A DNA stretch of 64,000 nucleotides. Source: Meconema thalassinum (taxonomy: Eukaryota > Arthropoda > Insecta > Orthoptera > Tettigoniidae). The stretch is from assembly GCA_946902985.2 (NCBI GenBank), contig OX336391.1, positions 195,364,289-195,428,288 of the forward strand, given 5' to 3'. Numbering within the stretch: position 1 is the stretch's first letter; every line of letters begins with the position of its first letter. The position numbers were made by a program, and so were the translations under genes. The notes below the pieces were generated by a model. It saw only the letters and a program-made list of their open reading frames with translations, made no database searches and was not told the DNA's origin. Shown piece by piece: positions 12,975 to 24,614 of this stretch.

Positions 12975-13166
12975 TCAGGATAAATCAGGTATAAAGTGTT
13001 TGGCACAATATAACTTATATTATAACTTTTACAAGTGATTTAAAATTAATCATAATATTATTTTAAATCAGATATAAACATAATACATAAAGAGCTAGAT
13101 ATTAATCACTGTTGTTAAATAAAAATATGGGCAGAAAATTTAATAAAATAAGAAAAATCATCATCA

Positions 13167-14878
13167 TCATCTTGTACAGTTTCCAGCCCCAGGCTGGATC
13201 TGTTTGGAACATAAGCCTCGCCACTTAGTTCTTTCTTCCCACCTCCTCTCCGCTGTCACTCTGGTCCAGTCCTCGCCTCTCTTCTTGACACATTCCTCCA
13301 CTCCTTTCAGCCATCTACCTCTTGGTCTTCCCCTTGGTCGTTTCTTCTGCATCTGCATCTCATGTATCCTCTTGGGAATCTTCTTCTCATCCATTCTCTT
13401 TAAGTGTCCATACCACCTCAGTCTTGATGTCTCAATCCTACCATGCAAGGGCTCCTCTTTCACAATTTCCCTGACCTTTTCATTCCTCACCCTGTCTCTT
13501 CTTGTTACTCCGATCCTACTTCGCAGGAACTTCATTTCACCTGCCTGTATTCTGCTTATGTCTCTTTTCTTCATTGTCCACGTTTCTGAAGCATAGGTAA
13601 GTATCGGGATATAGTAGCTTCTGTATAACATTTCCTTGCTGTTTTGTAGAACATCTTTATTCCACACTAAGCTCCTAATGCTTCTCAGAAATGCTTCTGC
13701 CTGTCTGCCACGTTCCGTAATCTCTTTGTCATTTCTCCCAGTTTCCTCCACTATACTTCCCATGTACTTGAGACTTTCCACCTTCTTCAGCTGTCCACCA
13801 CCAAGTGTTATCCCACTCATTGGTCTGTCCTTTTTCCTTGTCGTTAACAGGATCTCACATTTACTGATGTTGAACTTCCATCCGTACACTCCCACTGTTT
13901 CTTCCCAAGCCTTCAGTTGCTCCTGAATTTCCTCCTCCTTGTTTCCCCAGACCATGAGATCATCTGCAAACACCATTGCTTTCATCTTATCTTCTCCTAT
14001 CTTTCCTGCTATCCGTGTCATTACCTCGTCCATAACCACAATAAAGAGAAGGGGTGACAGCGCACTACCCTGTTTCAGGCCATTCATTTGTCTGAACCAG
14101 TCTGTTCTTTCTCCTCCAACTTTCACACAACTCACACTTCCACAATACATCTCCTTCACTCTGCCTACAGTCTCTTTTTCCACTCCCATGTTTTCCATTT
14201 CTTTCCAAACCTTCTCCCTGCACACACCATCATAGGCCTTTTCGATGTCCAGGAAGGCCATCAACAGATACTCTCCAAATTCGTAGTGGTGTTCCTGGAG
14301 CTGTTTCACTGAAAATATGAGATCCACTGTTGATCTCCCAGGTCTGAATCCATACTGTTCCTCTCTCAATTTTCTCTCCACTTTGGCTCGTATTCTACTT
14401 TCTAATATCTTTTCATATATCTTGGCACAGTGAGGTATGAGTGTGACTCCCCTGTAATTTCTGCACTCCTTTCTGCTTCCTTTCTTAAATATTGGGACAA
14501 TTAATCCTTGCTTCCAATCTTCTGGGGTCTTTTTCTCCTTCCATATCACCTCATCACACGGTACAGCCACTGTTTCCCAACCTACCCTGCTGCCTTCACT
14601 ATTTCAACACTCACTCCATCCACACCTGGTGCCCTTCCAACTTTCATCTTGTCTATAGCCATTTCCAGTTCTCTCCAAGTCAGGTCCTTTTCCATTCCTG
14701 TGTTGTCTTCTCCATCTTCCAATACATTGTCTTCCTCCCTATGACCATTTGGATTCAGCAAATCCTCAAAGTACTCTTTCCACACTGTCTTGAGTGTCTC
14801 ATTGTTGTATACCTCATTTCCGTTTTTGTCCATCATTACCACATCCTCTCGCAGACCTCTTCTCTTACTTTTGACCAT
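13167..14878 (-). pseudogene. RTE LINE: reverse transcriptase domain (broken)
   Basis: The RT copies element RNA into the genome at the nicked target. It is read in two pieces. The piece at 14878-14582 ends in VGRAPGVDGVSVEIVK. The 467-codon piece at 14570-13167 carries RPGRSTVDLIF, the motif A region AFLDIEKAYD, the motif B region GLKQGSALSPLLF, and FADD at residues 201-204 of that piece. A basic C-terminal region follows (KKRPRGRPRGRW). The change of frame between pieces near 14575 and the stops upstream make it a pseudogene. The catalytic Asp pair is intact. Confidence 0.93.
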
Positions 14879-15124
14879 CCCATAAAGAACTTACTTATTT
14901 CCTCTGCTGTCTTCCTCCATCATCTCTGTCCACTTTACCATTCACTTCTTACTCTCCTCTGCGACAATCTTATTTGCTTCTTTCTTCTTTATCTTATAAT
15001 CTTCCCTTGCCAGATCAGTTCTTTCCTGGAACCACACTCTGAAAGCCTTGTTCTTCATTCCCACAGCTTCTTTTACTCTCTCATTCCACCATGGTGTCTC
15101 TTTACACCGCTTTCTGTTGCTTGT

Positions 15125-16030
15125 TCATCCACATACTGCCACTGCAGCTTCCACCATTGTGTTTTTGAATTGCTTCCATTCCTCTTCCCCTGTTTTAGGA
15201 TTGTCTGTTGGCATCCTTTCCCTTATTATCTTCTGGAATTCTTCCTTGACTTCCTTTTCCTTGAGTTTCCATACTTTGATTCTCCTTTCCTGGTACTCTG
15301 TCCTCTTGCTATCCTTAACAACTCCCAGGTTCATTACAAGTATTCTGTGGTCGCTATCTAAGGCCTCTGATGGTATTACCTTTATATCTCTGACACTTCT
15401 TTTCATTTCCCAGTCGTACAGCATGTAATCTACCAAAGATTTCTTTGTTAAATCACTGCTGTACGACGTTACCTTGTGGCTTTCTTTCTTCCGGAACCAG
15501 GAGTTGCCTACCACTAAACCGTTTCTCTTGCAAAAATCCAGCAACTTTCTTCCTTCTTCATTCCTGCTACCCCATCCTTCTGCTCCCAATACATTTTCAT
15601 ATCCTTGCCTTTCACTTCCTACATGTGCATTCAAATCTCCCATGACAATGATGCTCTGACCATTCAACTGCTGTTGTAGCTCCTCCTCAAAGTCTTCCTT
15701 CTCTTGAGCTGTACATCCAACTTGAGGGGCATATACCTGGGCTATCTCCAGGCTTCTTCCCTTTACAGTTACTCTGATTTTCATGATCCTGTCACTTATT
15801 CCCTTTACCTCTTCCTTCATTCCATCTCTCACAACTACTCCTACTCAGCTGCTCCTTCCTTCACTGTTCCCACTCCAGTACAACCGGTACCCTTTCCTCA
15901 GTTCTCTGCGACCTTCTCCTTTCCATCTTGTTTCTGCCAAGCCCAGTACATCCAGTTTTCTTCTCTCCATCACATCTACAATCTCCTCCACTTTTCCTGT
16001 CAGTGTCTATATGTTTAACGTCCCAACTCG
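15125..16030 (-). pseudogene. RTE LINE: AP-like endonuclease domain (broken)
   Basis: This domain nicks target DNA to prime reverse transcription. The 235-codon open part (15832-15125) contains the MGDLNAHVG motif and the conserved SDHRILV near the C-terminus, which carries the catalytic Asp-His. The N-terminal part, GTLN and LAETRWKG with the catalytic Asn and Glu, lies upstream at about 15840-16030 in the same frame. It is cut off there by two in-frame stops (after GTLNI and after GRSS). Without the stops the domain would be complete. Confidence 0.88.
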
Positions 16031-16380
16031 TAGCCCATTAGCATATCCGGGTCGTCGTCGTTTGCATCCGTCCTTTCCGAGGCCTGTTCCTGGTTTGAAA
16101 GCAAATATGATATCCACTACTGGCTTGCTAGGCCTATCGTAGCTTCACCAGAGCCCCGTCAGCCGTCACTTTTCAGGGTTCCCATAGAGCCTTCACAGCT
16201 ACCGTAGCGGTCTCGGGGCACAAAAAGTCCCCACTGTACTTCACCCCTACATGCAATCCCCTACTTCATACCGTTGCCCGTCTCCCACCACGTGGAGGAG
16301 GGGTTGGACTTGTGGGAGACAATAAAATAAGAAAAATCAGTATCTTAAAATCACATAAATCATTATTTCATTTCAAACTA

Positions 16381-16575
16381 TAACCCCGGTCCTTGGTATG
16401 CGAGCAGGAGGGTTATGACATTTGTTTACGCCATTGGGCAAAAGCCTGGGCGGAGTTGAGGAACTCATTTCTGGGTCCCTTGGAGGACCGGGTGGAATTG
16501 AAGTAACCCTGGCTACCTGACTGGAATTCCCGGGTGGAATTGATGTCCGCCCGCCATTAACAGTGGCGTAGCCAG
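16381..16575 (-). repeat. Dispersed repeat family X, copy 3
   Basis: Complementary to copies 1 and 2, and in this copy the two modules are joined. Its right end contains cagtggcgtagccaggggg, which resembles the terminal inverted repeat of some hAT-type transposons. That resemblance is from memory and weak. Confidence 0.65.
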
Positions 16576-18039
16576 GGGGAATTCCTGGGGGATAGAACTC
16601 CCCTTTATAGTTCTTACACAAAAATATATGAAACAGAAACTGATAATAAACAATAAGCCAAATTCCCATGTTTTAAGGTAGATAATGAATGACCTCTTGC
16701 TATGTGGGAAATCGGTATGGTTGTGATTTGTGTCTGAAACACCACCGCGCCAACTGCTTGGTGATGTATTGTTGTCGCCTTTCGGCCTGCCTCCCTATTT
16801 AAGGTTACACATGTCTTCCTGGCAACGTATAACTCATTCCCCCCCCCCCAGGCTTGCCAATCGAGATTTATCCCCGCTAAATATAGATTATTTCAAACAG
16901 AGCCTAGCGTGAAATAATGTTAAATGACGCCTAGCTGGACAATTAGCTTTTGTTTTACTTAGCCGGAGGGAAGTTGCAGGTAAATAAATCTGCTGTAGTT
17001 TTAATTAAAAGTGAATTGTTTTAGTAAGGACCTAGAAAATTCTATGGGCACATTAATAATAATTTGGAGATCGTTGAATGCGAGACAGCCGAGTTGTTTC
17101 AGTTTTGTCCTACAATTCCCAGAGCTACTATAAACGCCGCCACCATTGGTCGATCTTGGCTAGGTTATTGGATATTAAATACTATAGCTTGCGTGATGCA
17201 TAATCTCGTGTGTGTTCAATCGTATATACCGATTATGCAGAGTTGAAATCATAGCATCAGAATGTAACAGCAACACCCTTGGAAAATCTTACGAGAAGTT
17301 TATCTTTATTGTCAGGGAAATAGAATGCCCTCAGTGTCAGCAATATATGTCTCCAATTAGCTAAGCTGTAATTTCATTTGGGAGAACTATACTTGCCAAA
17401 AGAGAAGCTTCCCTAACCCACCTTAACAAGATGAGTTTGCTTTTACTGAATGAAAGAATGAATTAATGAATGATTCGTGGTAGACATGCCGTACAAGTCC
17501 TCCTTGGTGTTTTACGACCCATAAAATGAGTTTTAAAGGCTGTCTTCTCCGCTCCAACACCGTAAAGCTACGCCAGCATCATAAATTCATGATTTCACAG
17601 AGTAACGAACGGATGAAGTACATCCGGTGCTTATTCCGAATAATGTCAGCTGGAAGATTCTAAGAATTCTATTTGTGTTGAAATTCTAACAATTTTATCT
17701 CAATGGACACTCAATTGATAAAATTAAGCATACACAATATATCCGCTGTCATTGAAGAAACAGAAAGATGACGGAGTGGTAGCAACTTGATGGACCAACC
17801 CAGCAAGGCTAGAACAATGAACAACGTTGTACGACCACTTCCAAAAATAAGGTAAGCAAGAAAAGGCAAGGGAAAAGAGGAAAGGAACCGAAAGAAAGGG
17901 AAGGAAAGGGAAGGAAAATATAAAATCCCTCCATCCTCAATCTTTGAGAATGCATGGTGCTTCCTTCCTTCCATAAACTAAACATTATTGGTAGTTGTTG
18001 CAACTAATATTCCCTTGATTATCTTCATTATGTAACTTA
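16576..18039. other. Unassigned DNA with a purine-rich run
   Basis: No family-like ORF. A short C-tract lies near 16840-16850, and 17855-17925 is a GGAAA-rich purine run. Confidence 0.5.
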
Positions 18040-18332
18040 ATCCCGTAGCACGACAGCCCAGTAAGGGGCTGCTCAGCCTTGGCCTACTAATGGTGGAATG
18101 CCTCGTGGTCAGCGCGACAGATCCCCTCTGCCTTTAATGTAGGCTTTAATGCCCGTGGTGGGGGAGGGGGGCTACCTTTTTATGATACAGCTACTCAATT
18201 GTACCCATAAGGCTGAGGGCAACCGATCCAGCACTCATGTCAGCTGCTAAAATCTCTGACCCAGCCGCAAATCGAACCCAGGGTCTCCGGGCGAGAGGTC
18301 AGTGTGCTACTCCAACATCAGGGAAGCCGCCC
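18040..18332 (-). repeat. tRNA-headed SINE (family E)
   Basis: On the minus strand the head near 18332-18255 has the B box GGTTCGATTTG, followed by about 200 bp of body ending in gggctgtcgtgctacggg. The A box is degenerate. No target duplication was found. Confidence 0.7.
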
Positions 18333-18516
18333 TTTTCGTAATTCCTTGGGGCGTTAATCAAGTGGTTGGACATCTTAAAATAATCATAGTCATCGGCACT
18401 GTCATCTTGATCCTAACTTCATTGTTAGGTAACCATAACAACTAGAAACTTTAAATATTCACAGTTTATCAATAGTATTCACAGCTCTATGTTACTAAAG
18501 TATTGTATTGCCACGG

Positions 18517-18890
18517 TGGGTGAGTGGATAGCGTGTCGGTCTACTAACCCCAAGATTGCAGGTTCGCTCCTGGCCGTGGTAAGTGATTATTGAAAGGCGG
18601 CAAAAATACGACACGCATGTCATACGATGTTGGCATGTCAAAGAACCCATTTGTATTCAGTAGGCCGTGTTCATAATGGCAAAATTAATCTCGGGAGTTT
18701 CAGCCAACACAAAGTTCCTCATTTCTCTACTAGAAAGTGCTATAGGGTTCAAGGAACTTAGATATCTAACCTCCTTGACTTTCAGAGTGATTCAAGGAAC
18801 AACGAAATTCGACATGCAAGCTACCCTCTGGGTGTCAAATTACAAAGCTTGCACTCGGCACTCGAGGCCATACGATATTATTATTATTAT
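18517..18890 (+). repeat. tRNA-headed SINE (family F) with ATT tail
   Basis: The head reads ggtgggtgagtggatagcg (A-box region) and GGTTCGCTCC (B box). The body ends in gaggccatacgat and an ATT repeat at 18875-18890. The R4-type LINE begins directly in this ATT tail. The long ATT array at 24518-24614 is the likely other half of the same tail. Confidence 0.72.
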
Positions 18891-19037
18891 AGTTTATTGT
18901 TTGACAACATTATCACGGCAAATACCGGCTACATTTTCTGTTACAGCCTGGTTCGGCCTTTGCAAGGAACCATCTGTACTGAGATAATTACGATTACACT
19001 GTTCTGAGACTTCACATCCATGTCGTGCCCGCAGTCT

Positions 19038-20414
19038 TCACGAGTCTCCTTTATTTGTAGGATCAGCTAAATTCCCATCTGGATCATCGAGCTTTGCTGA
19101 GTATTCGGCCAGGGCATTGTCACCAAGGAACTTCCTAACAATATGGCATGTGTTTAACAGAACTGCCTTTTGAAGTTCAATATATATATGCGGGTGCAGA
19201 TTCAATATTGATAGACTACTGTGGAGAGTTTTCGGTATAACACCAGTACACGATACAATTGTTGGGATGGTAGTCACTGAATCAAGTTTCCACATCTGCT
19301 TTATCTCAATTGCCAGCTCTGTGTACTTAGATATTTTAGTAGCAGCTGTTGTTTGAATGTTTTGAGTGTTGGGACATGCGATATCTATCAGTAATGCCTC
19401 TTTGTGTACTTTATTGATGACAATGATATCTGGCCGGTTGTTACTGACTGCGACATCTGTCACAACTCCTCTGTCCCAATAGAGCTTGTGTGTGGCATTT
19501 TCGAGTACTGCAGATGGTGTGTATTTCCAATAGGGGACGGAGCTTTGAAGAAGTTTGTACTTCAAGGCCAGTTTCTGGTGGATAATGTTGGCAACTTGAT
19601 CGTGTCGATGTTTGTAGTCAGTGTTGGCAAGGTGGGAACAACCTGATATAACGTGTTGAATGGTCTCACTACATTTGCCACAGCGGCGACACTTCTCACT
19701 CTCTGTTGTTGGATCTTTTATGATAAATTTCCGATAGCTTCGAGTAGCAACGACTTGGTCTTGGATAGCTACAACAAATCCCTCTGTTTCCGGAAAGAGG
19801 ACCGAGTAGGTCAGCCATGCGTGCGACGCTAACTTGTCGATGTGAGGCTGGTCCAACTCATGTGGAAACTTCTCTTGAAGCGACTTCTGTTTCCAATTCC
19901 CGATCTTGTATTCAGTAGTTTTCATTTCTTTTACTGGTGGATCTATAGATGACAGATGGAGCGGTGTGTAATTATCATCAGCTGAAGATACAGTGCGATG
20001 GAGAGGGGATGTTTCTCCTTTGTTGTGGAAAAATGCACGCAGAGTTGTCACTTGTTTTGTATGAAGGTTCATGATGTCTATCAGTCCTCTACCACCTTCA
20101 GACCGAGGTAGAGTCAGGCGCTCTGTTGCTGATTTCGGATGGTGCATACGATGGCGTGATAAAAGCACCGATGTTTTTCGTTGCAGATCGTGCAGTTCAG
20201 TTTGAGTCCACCTGATTATACCAAAGGAGTATGTAACTACGGGCATTGCAAATGTGTTAACCGCCTTAATGATATGTTTAGCGCTAAGTTTTGATGAGAG
20301 AACACTGCGAAGTCGTGAAGTATACTGTTCAGTTATGTTCTTCTTGATATCACCATGTCTGAGATGGGTACTCTGGGCGATCCCAAGATATTTGTACAAT
20401 GCGCCTTCCTCCAA
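19038..20414 (-). pseudogene. R4-type LINE: C-terminal zinc finger and restriction-like endonuclease
   Basis: A 458-codon open piece. A CCHC-type finger uses Cys242, Cys245, His254 and Cys259. The restriction-like endonuclease follows, with RPD (Asp329), LLIDIACP (Asp344) and KISKY (Lys360, Lys363). This is the PD...D...K layout of R2/R4-class elements, which cut the target site. The domain reads open to its stop, so this half is intact although the element as a whole is broken. Confidence 0.88.
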
Positions 20415-21955
20415 CTTCTCTGCCCCTCTCCAACAGGTATTCCTTGTGCAGAGTGCGAGCCTCTAATAACAGTCTGTGTTCTGCACTTATCAAAACCAAA
20501 CTGCATATGGATATCTGAAGAAAAGCTCTGAGTGATAGAGATGAGATATTGTAGGTGCACTTTAGTTGATGCATACAGTTTAATGTCATCCATGTAAAGA
20601 AGATGGTTCATCTTGTACGCTTCACCAAGATTACCCTTAATACTAAATCCGTAGTTGGTACTGTTCAGAATTTGCGAGAGAAGATTCAATGCCAGACAAA
20701 ACCAGAGTGGGCTTAGCGAGTCGCCTTGGAAAATTCCTCGTCGAATCGGTATTAATGAAGATGTTAAACGAGAGCCACCCACTGTAAGTTGGAGGGCAGC
20801 GCTCCATGAAACCATTGCGCACTTCAGGAAGTTCACTATAATAGGGTTGACCTTGTAAATCTCCAAGCTCAGTATAAGCCATGTATGAGGCACGGAATTG
20901 AAAGATTTTTGGTAATCAATAAAGCAGGCATAAATATTTCGTGATCTACGGCAGGCCTGCTCTAATGCCACGGCATCAATAGTGAGCTGTTCCTTACTTC
21001 CTTGAGAATTCCTTCTGCAACCCTTTTGCTCCTCTGCGAGAATGGCGTTTTCCTCACAATGCGCACGAATTCGATTTGCAATAATGGATATAATTATCTT
21101 ATAAAAGTTTGGCAATCAGGTGATGGGGCGATATTTAGATGGGTTTGTGACATTAGAGTCCTTTGGCTTGAGATAGGTTAACCCTCTGGCTAGGAAAACT
21201 GGAAATGCAGCAGGATTTTCAAAAAAAACACATTGTATGTGAATAGCCAGTAAACGGTGGGTACATGTGAGCCTTTTATAGTAGTAATTATGGATTCGGT
21301 CAATTCCAGGTGCTTTCCAATTATGTAGGCCGCTGATGACCTGGCATAGTTCCTCAACAACAACGTCTGTATGTGCCATTTGATTCTCTATTTCCTTAAA
21401 CCGCGGAGCTTCATTGTTGTGTTCTCCCAGCCTAGACCATATTGATGACCAGTAGTCGGTAACACTCTCCGCACTGGGTCCTTCTGGAGAATCTTTCTGA
21501 ACTTGAGGTGTCTTTTTCAGGTCTTCATAGAACTTTCTCTAATTTCTCTTGACGTCATTGTCCTGTTTCTTCCGTTCGGTAGTGTTCTGGTATCTCTTAA
21601 GACGCTTAGAGTGGGCTGCAAGTTTTTGTTTATGAGTATCAAGTACTTCTGTTATCATTGCGTCCTCGGGGACCTGAAATTCTTCTAGTGATGAGTCCAT
21701 CATGATCCTTCGTATGCGGTTGTTCAGACGTCTACTTCTCACTCCATTCTTATACTGTTGCAGTCTGTTCACATTCTGGCGTAGTTGTTCAATGCGTTGT
21801 TTTAAACGTTTTGCCCATGGTGGATCGCTGGGTTTCCCTGCAGCAGACTGTTGGTTTGGAGGGCGTGGCCTACCCCCATTAATTCGTACTGCAGCTAGTG
21901 CTGCACAACAGATAGCAGTATGAACCTCCATGAAAGATTGGTGCTCTTCTATATA
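20333..21955 (-). pseudogene. R4-type LINE: linker and reverse transcriptase
   Basis: Downstream of the Tc1 insertion the ORF resumes as a basic linker (21955-21539), then passes one in-frame stop into a segment ending in APGIDRIHNYYYKRL and KPKDSNVTNPSKYRPIT (RT motif region). A second stop follows at about 21113. The RT core (21115-20333) carries ACFIDYQKSFNSVPH (motif A), GIFQGDSLSPLWF (motif B) and the YMDD catalytic box at residues 174-177 of that piece. A frameshift near 20400-20420 breaks the link to the C-terminal part. Confidence 0.88.
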
Positions 21956-23420
21956 CACACATCAAAAAAAGTTTTGCATCACCTCGGTTCCAAGAGTTCC
22001 GGAACCGTTAAATACAAAGGGAATAGAGATCAACACAAACAACATTTCAGCTCGTTTTATTGCTCATGAGACCCACACATTGCATGTTGTACCATCATAC
22101 AGCTAGACTTTCAGCATTTGTGGTCCAGATTGCAGTACACACCACTACCTCTAATACCCAGTAGCACGTCCTCTTGCATTGATGCATGCCTGTATTCGCC
22201 GTGGCATACTATCCACAAGTTCATCAAGACACTGTTGGTCCAAATTGTCCCACTCCTCAACGACAATTCGGCGTAAATCTCTCAGAGTGGTTGGTGGGTC
22301 AAGACGTCCATAAACAGCCCTTTTCAACATATCCCAGGCATGTTCGATAGGGTTCATGTCTGGCGAACATGCTGGCCACTGTAGTCGAGCGATGTCGTTA
22401 TCTTGAAGGAACGCATTCACAAGATGTGCACGATGAGGTCGAGAATTGTCGTCCATGAAGACAAATGCCTCTCCAATATTCTTCCGATATGGTTGCACTA
22501 TGGGTCGGAGGATGTCATTCAGGTATCGTAAAGCCGTTTCGGAGCCTTCCATGACCATCAGTGGCGTACGTCGGCCCCACATAATGCCACCCCAAAACAT
22601 CAGGGAACCACCACCTTGCTGCACTCGCTGGACAGTGTGTCTAAGACGTTCAGCCTGACCAGGGTGCCTCCAAACACGTCTCCGACGATTGTCTGGTTGA
22701 AGGCATATGCGACACTCATCGGTGAAGAGAACGTGATGCCAATTCCGTGCGGTCCATTCAGCATGTTGTTGGGCCCATCTGTACCGCGCTGCATGGTGTC
22801 GGGGTTGCAAAGCTGGACCTCGCCATGGACGTCGGGAGTGAAGTTGCGCATCATGCAGCCTATTGCGCACAGTTTGAGTTGAAACACGACGTCCTGTGGC
22901 TGAACGAAACGCATTATTCAACATGGTGGCATTGCTGTCAGGGTTCCTCCGAGCGGCAATCCGTAAGTAGCGGTCATCCACTACAGTAGTAGCCCTTGGG
23001 CGGCCTGAGCGAGGCCTGTCATCGACAGTTCCTGTATCTCTGTACCTCCTCCATGTCCGAACAACATCGCTTTGGTTCACTCTGAGACGCCTGGAAACTT
23101 CCCTTGTTGAGAGCCCTTCTTGACACAAAGTAACAATGCGGACGCGATCGAACTGCGGTATTGACCTTCTAGGCATGGTAGAACTACAGACAACATGAGC
23201 AGCGTACCTTCGTCCTGGTGGAATGACTGGAACTGATCGGCTGTCGTACCCCCTCCGTCTAATAGGCCCTGCTCATGCATGGTTGTTTACATCTTTGAGC
23301 AGTTTTAGTGACATCTATGAACAGTCAAAGGGACTGTATCTTGGATACAATATACACAGTCAACGTCTATATGCCGGAGATCTGGGAACCGAGGTGATGC
23401 AAAACTTTTTTTGATGTGTG
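21956..23420 (-). mobile_element. Tc1-like DNA transposon, complete
   Basis: A 1,465-bp element with terminal inverted repeats of at least 36 bp identical at both ends (beginning cacacatcaaaaaaagtttt), flanked by TA dinucleotides at 21954-21955 and 23421-23422. It inserted into the R4-type LINE and carries an intact transposase on the minus strand. The intact ORF and matching ends suggest recent movement. Confidence 0.96.
22151..23176 (-). CDS. Tc1-family transposase, DD34E
   Basis: A 341-residue cut-and-paste transposase, the usual length for the family. The N-terminal half (about 1-110) holds two helix-turn-helix regions with the GRPR linker at residues 58-61. The catalytic triad is Asp153 (LFTDECR), Asp243 (FMDDNSRPH) and Glu278 (SPDMNPIEHAW). 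Exactly 34 residues lie between the second Asp and the Glu. No stop or frameshift is present. The start at 23176 gives MPRRSIPQFDR, the usual N-terminus of this group. It lies between the element's two inverted repeats. Confidence 0.96.
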   Translation of the reverse strand: MPRRSIPQFDRVRIVTLCQEGLSTREVSRRLRVNQSDVVRTWRRYRDTGTVDDRPRSGRPRATTVVDDRYLRIAARRNPDSNATMLNNAFRSATGRRVSTQTVRNRLHDAQLHSRRPWRGPALQPRHHAARYRWAQQHAEWTARNWHHVLFTDECRICLQPDNRRRRVWRHPGQAERLRHTVQRVQQGGGSLMFWGGIMWGRRTPLMVMEGSETALRYLNDILRPIVQPYRKNIGEAFVFMDDNSRPHRAHLVNAFLQDNDIARLQWPACSPDMNPIEHAWDMLKRAVYGRLDPPTTLRDLRRIVVEEWDNLDQQCLDELVDSMPRRIQACINARGRATGY

Positions 23421-23469
23421 TAGTTGGGAAGTACGGTTTCGTTCAGTTCATTCAACACCATGGCAAACT

Positions 23470-24153
23470 TGCGGGAAGACTGCTGCCTCGGAATTATTGG
23501 ACGTTGGGTAGGGTCAGTACCTGCATATTCAAGCAGAGCTGAATTAAATTCGTCTTGGATCTTGGAATGATGGCTTGTTTCCCCATTATGAGGTTCATTT
23601 ACGTGAGCCGATTCATTCATGGAGACCTCATTATCAGTATTTATTTGGCTAGTTTCATCACTTGCAGCTGAGGGATATAGTTCATGAGATATCTCCTGTC
23701 TGATTCGATCCAGAACAGGGTCGGGAACTAAATGATTCTTTACAGTCTAATTGTTCTTCTTTGATCCGCGACTCGTTGCTCAGTGATGCTAAACATAGGA
23801 TACTGCTGCTTGAAAGCCGCATGCAGTGCTTGGCGGTAGTTTGTTATATCTGTTTCAAGACGAGTTATTCGATAATATGCCCGCATGATATATTCATTCA
23901 TATGAGTTTCCCATTTCATGCGTTTTCTGGGCTTACCTGCGAGAGTGGTTGTATTTATTACAAAGGCACTGCCGTCAGGTGCGGTGCGAGACTCGAGATT
24001 GTGTGTACCGCCAATATCGTCTTGAGCTGCTGGAGCTTCTTCGAGTCTACTGGTGGGTGGACAGCAGCTTGTCATCCCACTGCCACCGGTTTGCGTATTG
24101 TCACCTCTAGCGGTGGTTCTAGATGTAACCTGCCGAATCACAGGCAGTGACAT
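23470..24153 (-). pseudogene. R4-type LINE: N-terminal part of ORF
   Basis: The first 137 codons (24153-23740) end in a segment with MKWETHMNEYIMRAYY, then a YRQALHAAF...FSITEQRVADQ stretch that I recognise as usual in R4-like proteins. It probably binds nucleic acid. A stop near 23740 separates it from the next open piece (23620-23423), which runs up to the Tc1 insertion site. Confidence 0.75.
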
Positions 24154-24517
24154 TTCTTAAAGCAAATTACTATTATTGCGTTTCCTGTGTGCTTTTTATA
24201 CCTTCAGCCAGGTATTGCCTGGGTATTGCATTTGATACCTATGGCAAGGTTTACAACACTCCTGTGAATGCTGGTGTGTTATTTTGACTGATCAACGCAG
24301 ATTCTTTGTAAATATGTGATCCAACTGATGTCATTTAACTCAATCCTAACCCCTGTTTCTAACGAAATAAACGACATTACACAATTAATATCTGTTATAG
24401 GGGCCCAATTGGACTAATTGAATAAACGGAGCAATAAACACACAATACAGGGCATAGCTTAAACTATTTTAAACGGAATATTTTTGGTAATGTTAACCTA
24501 ACCTGTACCAGCAATCT

Positions 24518-24526
24518 TATTATTAA

Positions 24527-24614
<88 letters not shown>
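24518..24614. repeat. (ATT)n microsatellite at the 5' border of the R4-type LINE
   Basis: An array of about 30 ATT units. It probably belongs to the tail of the SINE at 18517, split by the LINE. Confidence 0.95.

Larger units (their letters stand above)
13161..16320 (-). mobile_element. RTE-type LINE, full structure, 19-bp TSD, inactivated
   Basis: A non-LTR retrotransposon of 3,160 bp on the minus strand. The duplication aataaaataagaaaaatca flanks it exactly at 13142-13160 and 16321-16339. It has a 5' leader (about 16320-16040), an AP-endonuclease, a reverse transcriptase and a short (GAT)n tail in place of poly(A), an arrangement and size typical of RTE elements (known for the family). Frameshifts and stops break the ORF into pieces, so it cannot move by itself. 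It sits between diverged copies of repeat family X. RTE is my best clade call, from length, tail and RT texture. Confidence 0.9.
18891..24517 (-). mobile_element. R4/Dong-type LINE, interrupted by a Tc1 element
   Basis: A non-LTR retrotransposon with one long ORF: N-terminal domain, RT, zinc finger and a C-terminal restriction-like endonuclease. Without the Tc1 insertion (21956-23420 plus one TA) it is about 4.16 kb. ATT repeats lie at both borders (18875-18890 and 24518-24614), matching the TAA-repeat target reported for Dong. The ORF carries at least one frameshift and two stops. The 5' region 24154-24517 and 3' region 18891-19037 are non-coding. Confidence 0.85.

Noticed and set aside
13204..15361. 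Several plus-strand ORFs, up to 289 codons
   Set aside because: They are antisense to the RTE LINE ORFs; composition is Ser/Phe/His-rich as expected from reversed coding.
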